From positions 106,757,501-106,821,500 of the forward strand of contig OY856413.1 of the NCBI GenBank assembly GCA_963693085.1: 64,000 bases of DNA, read 5' to 3'. The notes under the pieces are model-generated. The model was not told the origin of the DNA, ran no database searches, and saw only the letters and a list, made by a program, of their open reading frames with translations. Origin of the DNA: Alisma plantago-aquatica. Lineage: Eukaryota; Streptophyta; Magnoliopsida; Alismatales; Alismataceae. Position numbers and translations under genes: made by a program. Shown here in pieces: positions 1 through 10,838 of the stretch (position 1 is the stretch's first letter; each line of letters starts with the position of its first letter).

Positions 1-2476
1 GCTCTCATTATTTGTCATCCACCCCAGAGAAATGAAAATCTAGAGAGAGAGGGAGAGTTAGGGCTTGAGTGGAGAAAGAGGAGGAATTGCTGACCTAGGG
101 TTTTGCGGTCTGAGGAATGGTGAAATCAAGTAAGTTTGGATCCTTTGCATAGAATTTTATGGTGAATCTTCTCTCTCATGTCAAGATTCCGTCCATGCTC
201 TGATTTGATCCAAGATGATGTCGAAATTCCCTCTTTTCTCACCCTTTCTTCATAATCCCTCATTTTCAAGGTTTCCGAGTTGAATGGAAGAAGAATTGGG
301 AGATTTGCTAGGGATTTGATATGAGTTCGAGATCCCCTGAGTTGAGCTGTAGTTTTGAGGTGTTTTCACACCTTTGGGTGTGTGGGTTCTTCCTTTAAAC
401 AGTATAATGCACGAAATTTGATTATAGCATCCAAATCCCTAATTGCTTGGTATGTGATTCTAAACCCTGAAATGTCCGTTTAATTTAAGTTGTTGCAAAT
501 TGATATGATATGGATTCCTTATCTGTTTGAATGACTCTTTGATGGTAGATTCACATCAGAAACGTATACAACACATCCTAGTAAGAATTCTTTTCAGATT
601 TATACCATATGATGTAATTAGGGTTTAACCTAATTGAGATATCACTAGAGTTTCAACCTTATTGAAGAGGACTAGTAATCTTATAAGTGGTTAGGATGTA
701 CCTCATGGGTTACCTTATTTGAATTTTATTCTTGGTGCATGATATCTCAGTGAATAGCATGGAAACCTAAATTTAGTTCAATTTTCATGGGTTCATACAT
801 ATATTGACTGTATATAATTGTTGAAAGCAGTCTTTAATTTGTGAATGTTTATATCGTGTGAAATCCTTATGAGAGCCATGTGATAAGTGAATGAGGCAAA
901 TGAAACCCTAAGAGCAGGGTGTTGCTATGTGATAAGAGAATAAGGAAAGGAAACCCTAAGGACAGGGTGTTCTATGAATTAAGTTATGGTGATATGAAAG
1001 GTTTCCATATGAGATGTGGTGATGCTTAACTGTTGAATTGTATGTTGTTTGTGCATTTAACTTTACATGCTTGTTCTCTTTGAGTTGGTATATATATACT
1101 ACAGGGTTTCTTATTTTCACAATACATATCTCCTGAATTGCAGGTGATGAGATATGACATTCCCTAGAAAGGGATGTTACTGAGATCATGCAGATATGTA
1201 TGAAATGTTAGAATGAGAATACTTGTTGGGCAGACATGATATATGTTTGAATACATGAGCTATGATGTTTTATATGATATGATATGGCAGGCCATGTGAG
1301 CCTTGTGAGAAATGTAAAATGAGTTATGATTTCTGTTTAAAATATATCTATAATGTTAATGTTAGACTTAGGTGCCCTGAACACCGTAGAACCCCTTTGG
1401 GAGGTCTGCGCCTTAGGGGTGAAACTCATGTCCAACATCAACCGGTTGAGTAATTCTGGTGGCACGAGGGTTGATAGGGGTTATTCAACAATAATCTGTG
1501 CGTGTGTCACGGTGGTAACCCAGTGTAGACTCTTCGCCTGTGTGCTCAGGTTAGAGGAGGAGTCTAGAGCACTCGGAGTTAGAGCAATGAGGTCGGAGAG
1601 CCTGTGGGCCGGAGAGCCCGTTGGTCCTGTAGCAGAACAGGACTGGCAGTCAGACTTAGCATTTCCTGGGTGTGTTGCTAAGTCTTGTACAGTGTGGCCG
1701 TAGTGCACTGCGAGTCTCTTATGCAGAGTACACTGCATAAGATCAGGGCATATGCTAAAATATGATCACATAGGTTCACAGAGTTCCTTATAAATGAAAG
1801 AGTTAAGGAAGACTAGAGCATAGTCTTCTAGTAGTTATTCTTTGGATGCAATATTTACATTCTTTGTTATTTCAATTATATTGCTTTAGAACTGCTCAGT
1901 GTAGTATTTATTGTTGTTAAATTTCATAAAGTTTATTCAAAGTTATACCTGTAATCACATTAGTGCCTTAGACTATTTCTTTGAAGTACTCATTCACTGA
2001 GCGAGTAGGCTCACCCCTCTACTCAAACATTTTAGGGTTAACCGCGTGGACTTGAAGATGGTCAGAGCATCAGCGTAGATCTTCCACAAAAGTTAAGTAC
2101 AAGATTAGTTGAGTCAGTCGGTCCTTGTCACTCTAGGTCCTCAGTAAGAGATAAGAGAGAGAGTTGTAATTATGATGTGTAATATTATTCCTCTTTTGAA
2201 ATTGTATGCTATTAGTAGGTCTTATGTGCATAAGGTGTGAGAGACATCATGAATGTTTATACATGTATCTTTACTATTAAAGTCTGATTAGTAAAAGAAA
2301 TGTTCAGATTCCCTTGTTAAAATGATTTATGTGGTTCAATGTGAAGAAATAAGAGTTTTAACAGAAAAGTAAAGAAAAGAAAAAAAAAGTTAAGGGTGTT
2401 CTTTGTATTACATATAAGTCCTATCTTATGCCCTAATCTCATGATTTGAGGAAATTGTGAGATTGGGGTGTAACAG
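1..2476 (+). mobile_element. LTR relic, chromovirus-like, 3' end only
   Basis: No long reading frame. The block ends at 2476 in GGGGTGTAACA, a plausible LTR 3' terminus, and directly abuts Athila protease sequence, so 2476/2477 is an insertion or deletion boundary. The segment around 1430-1520 (vowel-like run CCGGTTGAGTAATTCTGGTG, GTGTCACGGTGGTAACCCAG) has the look of long LTRs of plant Ty3/gypsy chromoviruses. A cassette near 1998-2036 (GAG..GGCTCACCCC, then AACATTTTAGGG) recurs in the same order on the minus strand of the LTR at 58185-63737, which supports the class and the plus orientation. The 5' end lies outside the window. The small ORFs inside (for example 1353-1703) look like chance frames. 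It could be a solo LTR or the 3' LTR of a complete element. Confidence 0.5.
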
Positions 2477-2737
2477 GTTTGTTAGAGCAATTTCCAAGGG
2501 ATCGTTTGATTCATGATGCTCTTGGGTCAGAAGTGACATTTGTTCAATGCAGTCAATCAGATATACTTCTTCTTGCATATTTGGTCTTCTCATACTTTCA
2601 AAAACTTTAAATTCGAGAGTTTTCTTTGCCTAATCTGAGCAGTAAGGTACCAGCTTCAACATCAATCAGGGCTCTTGGAGTGGCGAGGAATGGACGACCA
2701 AAGATGAGAGGATATCTGGTGTCTTCTTTGATGTCCA
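2477..2737 (-). pseudogene. Athila protease domain, downstream fragment
   Basis: Read from 2737 leftwards, the minus strand encodes IKEDTRYPLIFGRPFLAT followed by ALIDVEAGTLLLRLGKE, the C-terminal half of the Athila-type aspartic protease (the conserved GRPFLAT and ALIDV blocks). It continues the frame that stops at 10843 on the other side of the copia insertion. Near 2609-2612 one extra A shifts the frame. After it, another frame stays open to 2478 (FKVFESMRRP and onward), which matches the acidic region after the protease in this family. The gene is cut off at 2477 by the neighbouring LTR relic, so no reverse transcriptase remains. The family call is firm because the block is long and collinear with 10839-12035. 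Confidence 0.85.
2733..2737. repeat. Target site duplication GTCCA, left copy
   Basis: Five bases GTCCA immediately before the copia 5' LTR. The same five bases follow the 3' LTR at 10839-10843. This fixes both insertion boundaries. Confidence 0.95.
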
Positions 2738-3444
2738 TGTTGGTATATGTATGCCCGTAGAGCCATCCCAAGCGATTGCATGGAGTCGGATATTAATTAA
2801 TCAATTAATGTGATTATTTGGTTAATTAATGAATTCCGGAATATTCTAATTAATCTACGAGCGTTTTAATTAACACAACGTTTCTGTTTACTGATGGGTT
2901 TAGGAAACCCTACTTCCCTTCGTATCCTATTTAAAGGAGGATTGACGGCCCATATCTATATAAGATAGAGAGAGGTTTTTCCATTTACGCTCACGTACGT
3001 AAACCTAGCCGTCGCCGTCCTTAGGAGAGAAAGGAGAGAAACACGCCGCTAGCACGCCGCCGCAGAGACACGCTCCTTCCCGCCGGCTTGAGAAGCGCGA
3101 CGTGGAGTTCCGTCCATCCGCGTGGAAGAAGTAGAGACGCAGACGCCTTGACGCCTACGTTCGGAGGACGTCGACGACCATCTGTACGTGCTGCGAGCAA
3201 CGTACGTCACCGCCGCAAAGGAGCATCGCCGGATCAACCTGCGACAGCGAACGGGAGAGAAGATCCGTCCGTGTTTGACAAGCAGCGTTGCACCGTCATG
3301 CAACGGGACATCGCCGGACTTGCTCCGCGATAAGGTATATCCCGCAAACCTGTTTCTGAATACGATGTTATCGACGAGATCCTATTACGGGTTGCATGGA
3401 TTTAGTTGCTTCCGCCGCACATGTTTTCTCCATAAAACCCAACA
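2738..3444 (+). repeat. Copia 5' LTR
   Basis: Runs from TGTTGGTATATG to AAACCCAACA, 707 bp, pairing collinearly with 10132-10838. The first 250 bp are AT-rich (U3). From about 3000 on it becomes GC-rich and CpG-rich (presumed R-U5). Most LTR differences are transitions at CpG or CHG sites, as expected for methylated copies. Confidence 0.97.
2957..2963 (+). promoter_or_regulatory. TATA box of copia 5' LTR
   Basis: TATATAA followed by an AG-rich stretch. It is the only good TATA word in this LTR and lies about 220 bp from the LTR start, so transcription would begin near 2985-2995. Confidence 0.65.
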
Positions 3445-3445
3445 G

Positions 3446-3457
3446 TGGTATCAGAGC
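3446..3457 (+). other. Primer binding site, initiator tRNA-Met type
   Basis: TGGTATCAGAGC one base after the LTR end, the standard plant copia primer site complementary to the 3' end of initiator tRNA-Met. Confidence 0.95.
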
Positions 3458-3634
3458 AGCGTCGATCTACGGCGTATTTGGATTAGTTTCGATATGATCG
3501 AATCACTGTATATTATTTTTAAATTGCATACAATGCGAATTAAACCTGTTAATGTGCAAATCTAAACCTAATTCCACATACGCCGCAGGCTACTATTTTT
3601 GACGTTTTGGACGGGGTCGACTATGGGATTCACG

Positions 3635-3655
3635 CACAGGGGCGCTGCCCCTGTG
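3635..3655 (+). other. Perfect hairpin in copia leader
   Basis: CACAGGGGC - GCT - GCCCCTGTG: nine base pairs, all matched, three-base loop, about 180 nt after the primer site. GC-rich stems here are common packaging or dimerisation signals in retroelements; that role is an inference. Confidence 0.6.
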
Positions 3656-4074
3656 TACCCCGCATTGTCTGCGTGGGAGTCAAAAATTATTTAATGGGGA
3701 ATGTCCCGTATTAAAATTACTGCAATTTTAAATATTTATATACGTATATGTAGATATACCTATGATAACATACACGTCGCCTTTAAAATATGTTTTATGT
3801 GGTGAATGCATACATGGTTATGGCCAAGTATCCCCTTTTGTGAATGTTGTGAATGAATGTGGATGTCGATCTTGTGGATATGTTTGTTTGTGAATTCTAT
3901 GGATGTATAATGGTTACATATGGATCCTTTGTATAAAGTATTTGGCTTGCATGCCGAGCCTCATCTCTTACTTCAAAGTGTAATTAATTCTTTCCTTTTA
4001 TGTTTGTACTCATATGATGTAATAGAGATAGGATTAGTTTTAGTCTTTGTAAACTTGATGTAAGGAGGCCACTT

Positions 4075-4236
4075 GAAGATCCAACTCCAAGGAGTGTCCA
4101 TGGAGAAGCACCATGAAGATATAATTCCAAGAAGCAACCTGAAGATCCAACTCCAAGGAGCGTCCATGGAGAAGCAACAAGAAGATCCCATTCCATGAAG
4201 CAACTTGAAGTTCCAACCTCACGAAGCATCCATGAA
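4075..4236 (+). repeat. Imperfect tandem repeat in copia leader
   Basis: A unit of about 66 bp beginning GAAGATCCAACTCCAAGGAG at 4075 recurs at 4141 with few changes, then a more diverged third copy from about 4207. Each unit itself contains a half-length repeat (GAAGAT..ATTCCA). Confidence 0.8.
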
Positions 4237-5016
4237 GTTGTTCATTGTAATGTTGATCATTACATGCTTACATGTTGATTCACAGGTGTTGCATGAGATG
4301 CATAAGACCATAGGTGGACCGTAATCCTTTGTTTCTCCAAAGGATTACAATAGTATGGCCATAACCGATGTATTTGTGTTTGTGATTGCATGTCTATCGT
4401 TTGTGGTTGTGGATATAGTAGTATATGATACGTACTATAAGTATGTGGTGTTTGGATATGCATATGTATTAATAAAACCCCTCAATTAATAATATTAAGT
4501 TTTAGTTGCCTTCCATAAAGAAACACACATGAAAAGCTTGATCGATTATGTGTGGGCACGCCTCCACGTGGTACACTATCTATCTCGTGGAAGTGTGATG
4601 GTGGGTGTGTGGGTCTGCCTCCGCAGGGTGCACACTCATCGTGTTGGCTTATGGGTTGGACTTGACTAGGGAACCTTGATAGGATCAAGTACCTAGAGGT
4701 ACACAGATGCATCATGGGAAGGAGTTGTACATGATCATCTATCCAAGAGTTACATATGATGCAATTGGCAAAAGTTGCCTACCTGAGTATTTGGTCTTTG
4801 ACGCCGGCGTTGGCTGGGCATTGATCCATTTATTTTGGGTCTTGGCTCACTAGAAGGTTGTGCATTGCAATCTTCCGAGTTGATAGTGAGGGCTATCAAT
4901 TTGAATAAAATAGTGGGAGCGTAATTAATTAAAGGCCTAATTAATCTCCTTTATCAAATCTTTACAAGTCAAAATGTTTTGGACTAAAATGCAAAATTTT
5001 CTTTTGTAGCAATCAA

Positions 5017-6087
5017 ATGGCAACCAACACCCACACTTTCTCATTGCGATCGGTCCTTGAGAAGGACAAACTTACAGGAACCAACTTTCAAAACTGGTTT
5101 AGGACGTTGAGAATTGTTCTCACACATGAGCGTAAGCTCTATGTCCTTGAAACACCAGAGCCAGAGGAGCCCGCCGTAAATGCGCCCAAGGCTGAAAAGG
5201 ATGCTTACAAGAAGCACCTTGATGATGTCGTGGATGTCAAGTTCCTAATGTTGTGCTCAATGAACTATGAGTTGCAAGAGCAACATGAGAACATGAATGT
5301 CATGGAGATGGTAACACATCTCAAGAACATGTATCAACATCAAGCAAGACAGGAGAGATATGATGTCTCAAAGGCATTGTTCAAAAGCAAGATGAAAGAG
5401 GGAGACTCAGTTGGCACCCATATACTCACCTTGATTGGGTACGTGGAAAGCCTATCCAAGCTGGGATTTCCTCTAGGTCAAGAGTTGGCCACTGATGTGA
5501 TTCTACAATCGTTGCCTGAGTCATATAATCATTTTGTCATGAACTACAACATGAACAATTTTGACAAGCCGTTGTCAGAATTGTTGGGCATGTTGAGGAC
5601 AGCTGAAGCACAGATGAAGAAAGACAAGCCCAAGTCTGTGATGATGATCAACAAGACAAAGGGAAAGTCAAAAGGCAAAGGCAAGGCTAAGAAAAGTTCT
5701 AAAGCCGGGCAGAAGCCAAAGTCATCCGCGCTCAAAGCTAAAGGTGGGATCTCCAAAGAAGGCAGTTGTCACCATTATCACCAGCCTGGACATTGGAAAA
5801 GAAACTGTCCTCTCTACCTGGAGGAACTGAGGAAGAAGAAGCAGGGGATAGAGATCTCCACTTCAGGTATATACATTATTGAGATAAACTTAAATACTTC
5901 TTCATCATGGGTACTGGATACCAGATGTGGATCTCACATATGTTCTAATATTCAGGATCTGATAAGAAGTAAGCCTTTACGAAAGGGCCAAGTCGAGCTG
6001 TGGGTTGCTAATGGAGCAAGAGTTGTTGCCACCGCAGTTGGAGTTATTAGTTTATCTTTGCCTACGGGCCTTGTAATAGAATTATAG
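5017..6087 (+). pseudogene. Copia gag and protease start, ended by a nonsense codon
   Basis: 356 codons. The N-terminus has the copia gag (UBN2-type) signature LRSVLEKDKLTGTNFQNW, then a Lys/Gly-rich linker (residues 213-240), a CCHC zinc knuckle at residues 251-264 and the aspartic protease start at 299-305. Three lesions are visible. In the knuckle the second Cys is Tyr (residue 254, codon TAT 5776-5778), so zinc binding should fail. The protease triad DTG or DSG reads D301-T302-R303. A TAG at 6085-6087 stops the polyprotein a few dozen residues before the next block, which continues in the same frame. The start ATG is the first in-frame Met and gives the usual gag N-terminus. In an intact element, gag packages the RNA and the protease matures the polyprotein. 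Confidence 0.93.
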
Positions 6088-6138
6088 AATTGCTATTACA
6101 TACCTGCCATTAATATAAATATTATCTTTGTATCTTGT

Positions 6139-7194
6139 ATGGATAAGAGTGGATTTGAATTTCACATTAAGAATGGCATTATTTCTATATCTAAAGATGA
6201 GATCTTTTATGGCAATGCCCCTATGTGTTATGGTATCTACTTGTTAGAACTTGAGACTAGCATATATAATGTAAATACTAAAAGGTTAAAACTTGACAAC
6301 TCAAACAAAACATTCTTATGGCATTGTCGTCTTGGGCACATAAACGAGAAGCGCATATCTAGACTCCATAAGGATGGTTATCTAGACTCTTTTGATTTTG
6401 AATCATTAGAGACATGTGAGGCATGTTTATTAGGGAAGATGACCAAAACTCCTTTCACTGGACACAGTGAGAGAGCCAGTGATCTGCTAGGGCTCATACA
6501 TACTGATGTATGTGGACCTTTTAGATCAAATGCTAGAGGAGGCTATCAATACTTCATTACCTTCACTGATGACCTCAGTAGGTATGGCTATGTATATCTT
6601 ATGAAACACAAGTCAGAAACTCTTGAAATGTTCAAGACTTTCATGAATGAAGTAGAAATGCAACTTGGTAAGAGTATTAAAGCACTTCGTTCAGATCGAG
6701 GTGGCGAATACTTAAGCCAAGAGTTTGAGGACCTTCTGAGAGATCGTGGTATTGTATCACAATGGACTCCACCTGGTACACCACAACATAATGGTGTGTC
6801 AGAAAGAAGGAATCGTACATTATTAGACATGGTACGATCAATGATGAGTTCAGCCGAACTTCCAATATCATTCTGGGGATATGCTCTAGAAACTGCAGCA
6901 TTTACACTTAACTGTGTACCTTCCAAATCGGTTCAAAAGACACCATATGAAATATGGAATGGGAATCGTCCCAATTTGTCTATGTTAAAGATTTGGGGAT
7001 GTGAGGCTTATGTTAGGAACAATTTCCTGAAAATATTGGACCCAAATCGGAAAAATGCTATTTTTTTGGATACCCCAAGGAAACTCGGGGATACTACTTC
7101 TACACACCAACTGACAACAAAGTGTTTGTTTCTAGGACTGTTGTATTTCTTGAAAAGGAATTTATTTCCAAAGGAATTAGTGGGAGGAATGTAG
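6139..7194 (+). pseudogene. Copia integrase
   Basis: The first Met after the 6085 stop, same frame as gag; upstream in-frame residues also match the family, so this is not a true start. Residues about 56-100 are the GAG-pre-integrase HHCC zinc finger (LWHCRLGHIN ... CEACLLGKM). The catalytic core has D123 (HTDVCGP), D186 (LRSDRGGEY) and E222 (NGVSERRNRTL), giving the expected D-35-E spacing, so the core looks intact. In the C-terminal part the frame is lost in the A-run at 7051-7055, where one base appears to be missing. After that the true protein continues in the frame of the 7122-8975 ORF, and the last 45 or so residues of this ORF are out-of-frame noise. Integrase would insert the cDNA into host DNA. 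Confidence 0.93.
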
Positions 7195-8975
7195 AGCTCG
7201 AAGAAGTTCGAGACCAACAAGAAAGCACAGAACCTGAGGAGGTACATAAGGAACATGAAGACTCACAAGTTGTTGTGGAATTTCAAGTTCCAAATGTAAC
7301 ACAGGAACCTCGTAGGTCTAGTAGGACACGACTTGAGCCTGAGAGATTTGGATTTCTCGTGACTCAAGATAGTGACGAATTGGGCATAGCAGATGAGCCA
7401 ACTTCCTATCTAGAAGCTACTAAGGGACCAGAATCTGAGAAATGGCTCGAAGCCATGAGATCTGAGATGGAATCCATGTACACCAACAAGGTATGGACCT
7501 TGGTGGATCCACCCGAAGGGGTAAGACCCATAGGGTGCAAGTGGGTCTTCAAGAAGAAGACTGACATGGATGGAAATGTTCAAACCTATAAAGGTAGATT
7601 GGTTGCTAAAGGATTCCGTCAAATTCAAGGTGTTGATTATGACGAGACCTTCTCACCAGTTGCCATGGTTAAATCCATCAGAATCATGCTTGCCATTGCA
7701 GCTTATCATGACTATGAGATTTGGCAGATGGATGTTAAAACAACATTCCTTAATGGGAATTTACTCGAGGATGTGTACATGACACAACCTGAGGGTTTTA
7801 TCGATCCAAAGGAAGCCGATAAAGTCTGTAAGCTACAAAGGTCAATCTATGGATTGAAGCAAGCATCTCGGAGCTGGAATCTACGTTTTGATGAAGTAGT
7901 CAAAAAGTTTGGCTTTAGTCAAAATGAAGATGAACCTTGTGTTTACAAAAGGGTTAGTGTGAGCACAGTCGTATTTCTCATATTGTATGTGGATGACATA
8001 CTATTGATGGGAAATGACATCCCTACTCTTCAGACAGTAAAAGGTTGGCTAGGGAAGACTTTCTCTATGAATGATTTAGGCGAAGCATCCTATATACTTG
8101 GGATTAAGATCTATAGAGATAGATCAAGAAGTCTTCTAGGCCTAAGCCAGAGCACATACATTGACAAGGTGCTAAAGAGGTTTAGCATGGAGGGTTCTAA
8201 GAGAGGTAACTTGCCCATGTCCCATGGGGTTACAATCTCTAAAGCCCAGTGTCCTAGTTCATGTGATGAACGGGCACGCATGAGTAAGATTCCATATGCA
8301 TCAGCAATTAGATCTATCATGTACGCAATGTTATGTACTCATCCTGATGTGTCGTATGCTTTGAGCATGACGAGCCGGTATCAGTCAGATCCATGTGAAT
8401 GTCACTGGACAGCCATAAAGAACATCCTAAAGTACTTGAGAAGGACTAAGGATCAATTCTTGGTATACGGTGGTGAGGAAGAGCTCGTGGTAAAGGGTTA
8501 CACCGATGCTAGCTTCCAAACTGACAAAGATGACTACAGATCGCAATCTGGATTTGTGTTTTGCCTGAACAACAGAGCTGTAAGCTGGAAGAGTTCCAAG
8601 CAAGAGACGGTTGCGGATTCTACAACAGAGGCCGAATATATTGCCGCATCTAATGCTGCAAAGGAAGCTGTGTGGATCAAGAAGTTCATTTCTGAACTTA
8701 GAGTGGTTCCAAGCGCTGGTGATGCAATTGAGTTGTTTTGCGAAAACAATGGAGCAATTGCACAAGCTAAAGAACCAAGACCGCACCAACGTTCCAAACA
8801 TATTCTACGGCAGTTCCATCTCATACGAGAGATCGTACAACGAGGAGATGTGAAGATTTGCAGAGTACCTACAGAAAGAAATGTGGCTGACCCGCTCACA
8901 AAAGCACTTTCACAGCAGAAACATGACGGACATGTTCGATCACTTGGATTGAGATTCATGAGTGATTGGGTATAA
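7122..8975 (+). pseudogene. Copia reverse transcriptase and RNase H
   Basis: 617 codons, open to the natural stop. The first ~100 residues are the linker after integrase. RT spans about residues 110-350: KGRLVAKGF, the first catalytic Asp in MDVKTTFLNG (D204), GLKQASRSWN, and YVDD at 289-292 (D291, D292). RNase H lies in the C-terminal third with D462 (GYTDAS), E503 (TTEAEY), position 541 and D590 (VADPLTK). Position 541 is Glu in FCENNGAIAQ where the family has Asp (CDN), a conservative but probably damaging change. The frame in fact opens upstream of the first Met, joining the integrase frame at the 7051-7055 slip. Apart from that slip this is the best preserved part of the element. Confidence 0.95.
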
Positions 8976-8977
8976 GT

Positions 8978-10131
8978 GTAAGTGGGAATCTGTTGGTATG
9001 TATTCCCATAGAGACTATCATTCGATGATTGTAATGGGATACTATGTAAACGATTTGTAATACTACATTGATCATATCAATAAAGGCAAGTTTCCAATCT
9101 ATATGTTTGTGTTTTATATTGTGAGATGACCATAAAACTTATAGATGTCTATAGAATAATATACTCAATGACATATGTCTTTGGGTTGATGACCTGAACA
9201 GTGAGATCATATGTATGCTAAGAGTATGTATTCTTGTTTTGTCCCGAATCAGTTGTTATTGTGGAAATATCCATAGACATCAATAACACATACGATTACA
9301 ATGTATGTTGGTTGATGGAAGAATCTCATTATCCATGATATGGAGATATCAAACCAAATACATAGATACTTGTTAGAGAACAGTGTAGCGGATAGACCCA
9401 CCTTGAGAGTGACACATGGATACCATGATTGGTAGTTAGAGTCACATCTTATAATGATGGTGGTGATTGTGGTTCTTAGACCTGAAGTCACTACACTTAT
9501 CACATGTCGTTTGGTGTACTTTGACATCATCCATCGTGGTCCTGAATAAGGATTGCTATAAATATGGTGCTTGGGTGCACTATGACACATGGGGATGACT
9601 GTGAGTGATGTAGATGGAATTTGTCCTTCCTACTGGAGTTTGATATTCTGGCCACTTGATAAGCGAGACTGAGAAATGCATGGCCATGCTGATGTGAATC
9701 AATATGTGATATTGAGCTTACATATATCTCAGACAGTCTGCTCTAGTTCAAGGAACATGGATTGAATGTTGAAAAGGATAACAATTCCATGACTTGAGTT
9801 CAATCCGGATATCAGCGACAAAGGAACTGTACAATCACTGTAACACCAGTCATGTATGATAGGTTAAGTTGTTCTCCAACTTCTCCAATTACTTGGGTGG
9901 CAATGAAGTCTTGCTAGATACCAATCATTGTTTGTGAAATAATAATATGATTATGGATATCACTGCCAACGTAATTTGGAGCCTACTGGGTCACACGCAT
10001 AGGATGTATTGGAATAGGAGTATAATTGTGGATTTGATTGGAATTGCTCCGAATCACATTGATTACTAAAATGTTTATGTAATGGATTAGAATAATATTG
10101 GAGTGACTGGCTCTGAGTGCAAGTGGGAGTC
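8978..10131 (+). other. Copia 3' untranslated segment with a buried second PPT and LTR head
   Basis: Right after the pol stop there is AAGTGGGAATC (8980-8990) followed by TGTTGGTATGTATTCCCAT, which copies the polypurine tract and LTR start used at 10119-10143. The following kilobase (about 9000-10020) aligns by eye with 52940-53940, the first half of the 2152-bp LTR of a related copia element; for example the stretch around 9160-9240 corresponds to 53080-53180. So this segment looks like the U3 of an ancestral longer LTR that now lies outside the functional LTR. The small ORFs here are not genes. Confidence 0.75.
10119..10131 (+). other. Polypurine tract of copia element
   Basis: GCAAGTGGGAGTC directly before the 3' LTR; the purine run AAGTGGGAG is the expected plus-strand primer. 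Confidence 0.8.
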
Positions 10132-10838
10132 TGTTGGTATATGTATGCCCGTAGAGCCATCCCAAGCGATTGCATGGAGTCAGATATTAATTAATCAATT
10201 AATGTGATTATTTGGTTAATTAATGAATTCTGGAATATTCTAATTAATCTACGAGCGTTTTAATTAACGCAACGTTTATGTTTACTGATGGGTTTAGGAA
10301 ACCCTACTTCCCTTCGTATCCTATTTAAAGGAGGATCGACGGCCCATATCTATATAAGATAGAGAGAGGTTTTTCCGTTTACGCTCACGTACGTAAACCT
10401 AGCCGTCGCCGTCCTTAGGAGAGAAAGGAGAGCAACGCACCGCTAGCACGCCGCCGCAGAGACACGCTCCTTCCCGCCGGCTTGAGAAGCGCGATGTGGA
10501 GTTCCGTCCATCCGTGTGGACGAAGTAGAGATGCAGACGCCTTGACGCCTGCGTTCGGAGGACGTCGACGACCACCTGTACGTGTTGTGAGCAACGTACG
10601 TCACCGCCGCAAAGGAGCATCATCGGATCAACCTGCGACAGCGAACAGGAGAGAAGATCCGTCCGTGTTTGACAAGAAACGTTGCAGCGTCGTGCAACGG
10701 GACATCACCGGACTTGCTCCACGTTAAGGTATATCCCGCAGACCTGTTTCCGAATACGCTGTTATCGACGAGATCCTGTTACGGGTTGCATGGATTTAGT
10801 TGCTTCCGCCGTGCATGTTTTCTCCACAAAACCCAACA
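10132..10838 (+). repeat. Copia 3' LTR
   Basis: 707 bp, collinear with the 5' LTR, about 34 mismatches counted by eye and no indels. Ends ACCCAACA followed by the GTCCA duplication. Confidence 0.97.
10351..10357 (+). promoter_or_regulatory. TATA box of copia 3' LTR
   Basis: TATATAA at the position equivalent to 2957-2963; it would drive read-out transcription into the Athila gag antisense strand. Confidence 0.55.

Larger units (their letters stand above)
3458..5016 (+). other. Copia 5' leader
   Basis: 1.56 kb between primer site and gag with no convincing gene. It holds a strong hairpin (3635-3655), a tandem repeat (4075-4236) and many short upstream ATGs. Parts (for example 3480-3590, 3775-3830 and 3940-3990) are alignable by eye with 55120-55420, the leader of a related element, which shows that this leader is a family feature. 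The sequence TTTTGTAG just before the gag ATG could serve as a splice acceptor, but I see no proof of splicing. Confidence 0.8.
2738..10838 (+). mobile_element. Complete Ty1/copia LTR retrotransposon (8101 bp), non-functional
   Basis: Order: 5' LTR 2738-3444, tRNA-Met primer site, 1.56-kb leader, gag-protease (5017), integrase (6139), reverse transcriptase-RNase H (7122-8975), 1.15-kb 3' untranslated segment, polypurine tract, 3' LTR 10132-10838. The protein order protease-integrase-RT defines the copia superfamily. Both LTRs are 707 bp, start TGTTGG, end CCAACA and differ at about 34 positions by my count, with no indels (4-5 percent). With an assumed rate of 1.3e-8 per site per year that would be roughly two million years; the rate is borrowed from grasses. 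It was inserted into an Athila protease gene. Confidence 0.97.

Noticed and set aside
1353..1703. 116-codon ORF in the leftmost LTR
   Set aside because: No recognised motif; the region is LTR-like and an overlapping antisense frame (1481-1738) is equally open.
3088..3565. Plus-strand ORFs in the copia 5' LTR, with equivalents in the 3' LTR at 10482-11067
   Set aside because: They run over the LTR boundary into different flanks (leader on one side, Athila gag antisense on the other), so they are chance frames in GC-rich R-U5.
3973..4229. Three overlapping minus-strand ORFs with Leu/Trp/Ser repeats
   Set aside because: They read through the 66-bp leader repeat in all frames; an artefact of a repeat length divisible by three.
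8427..8959. Minus-strand ORFs of 124 and 141 codons opposite RNase H
   Set aside because: Shadows of the copia pol frame.
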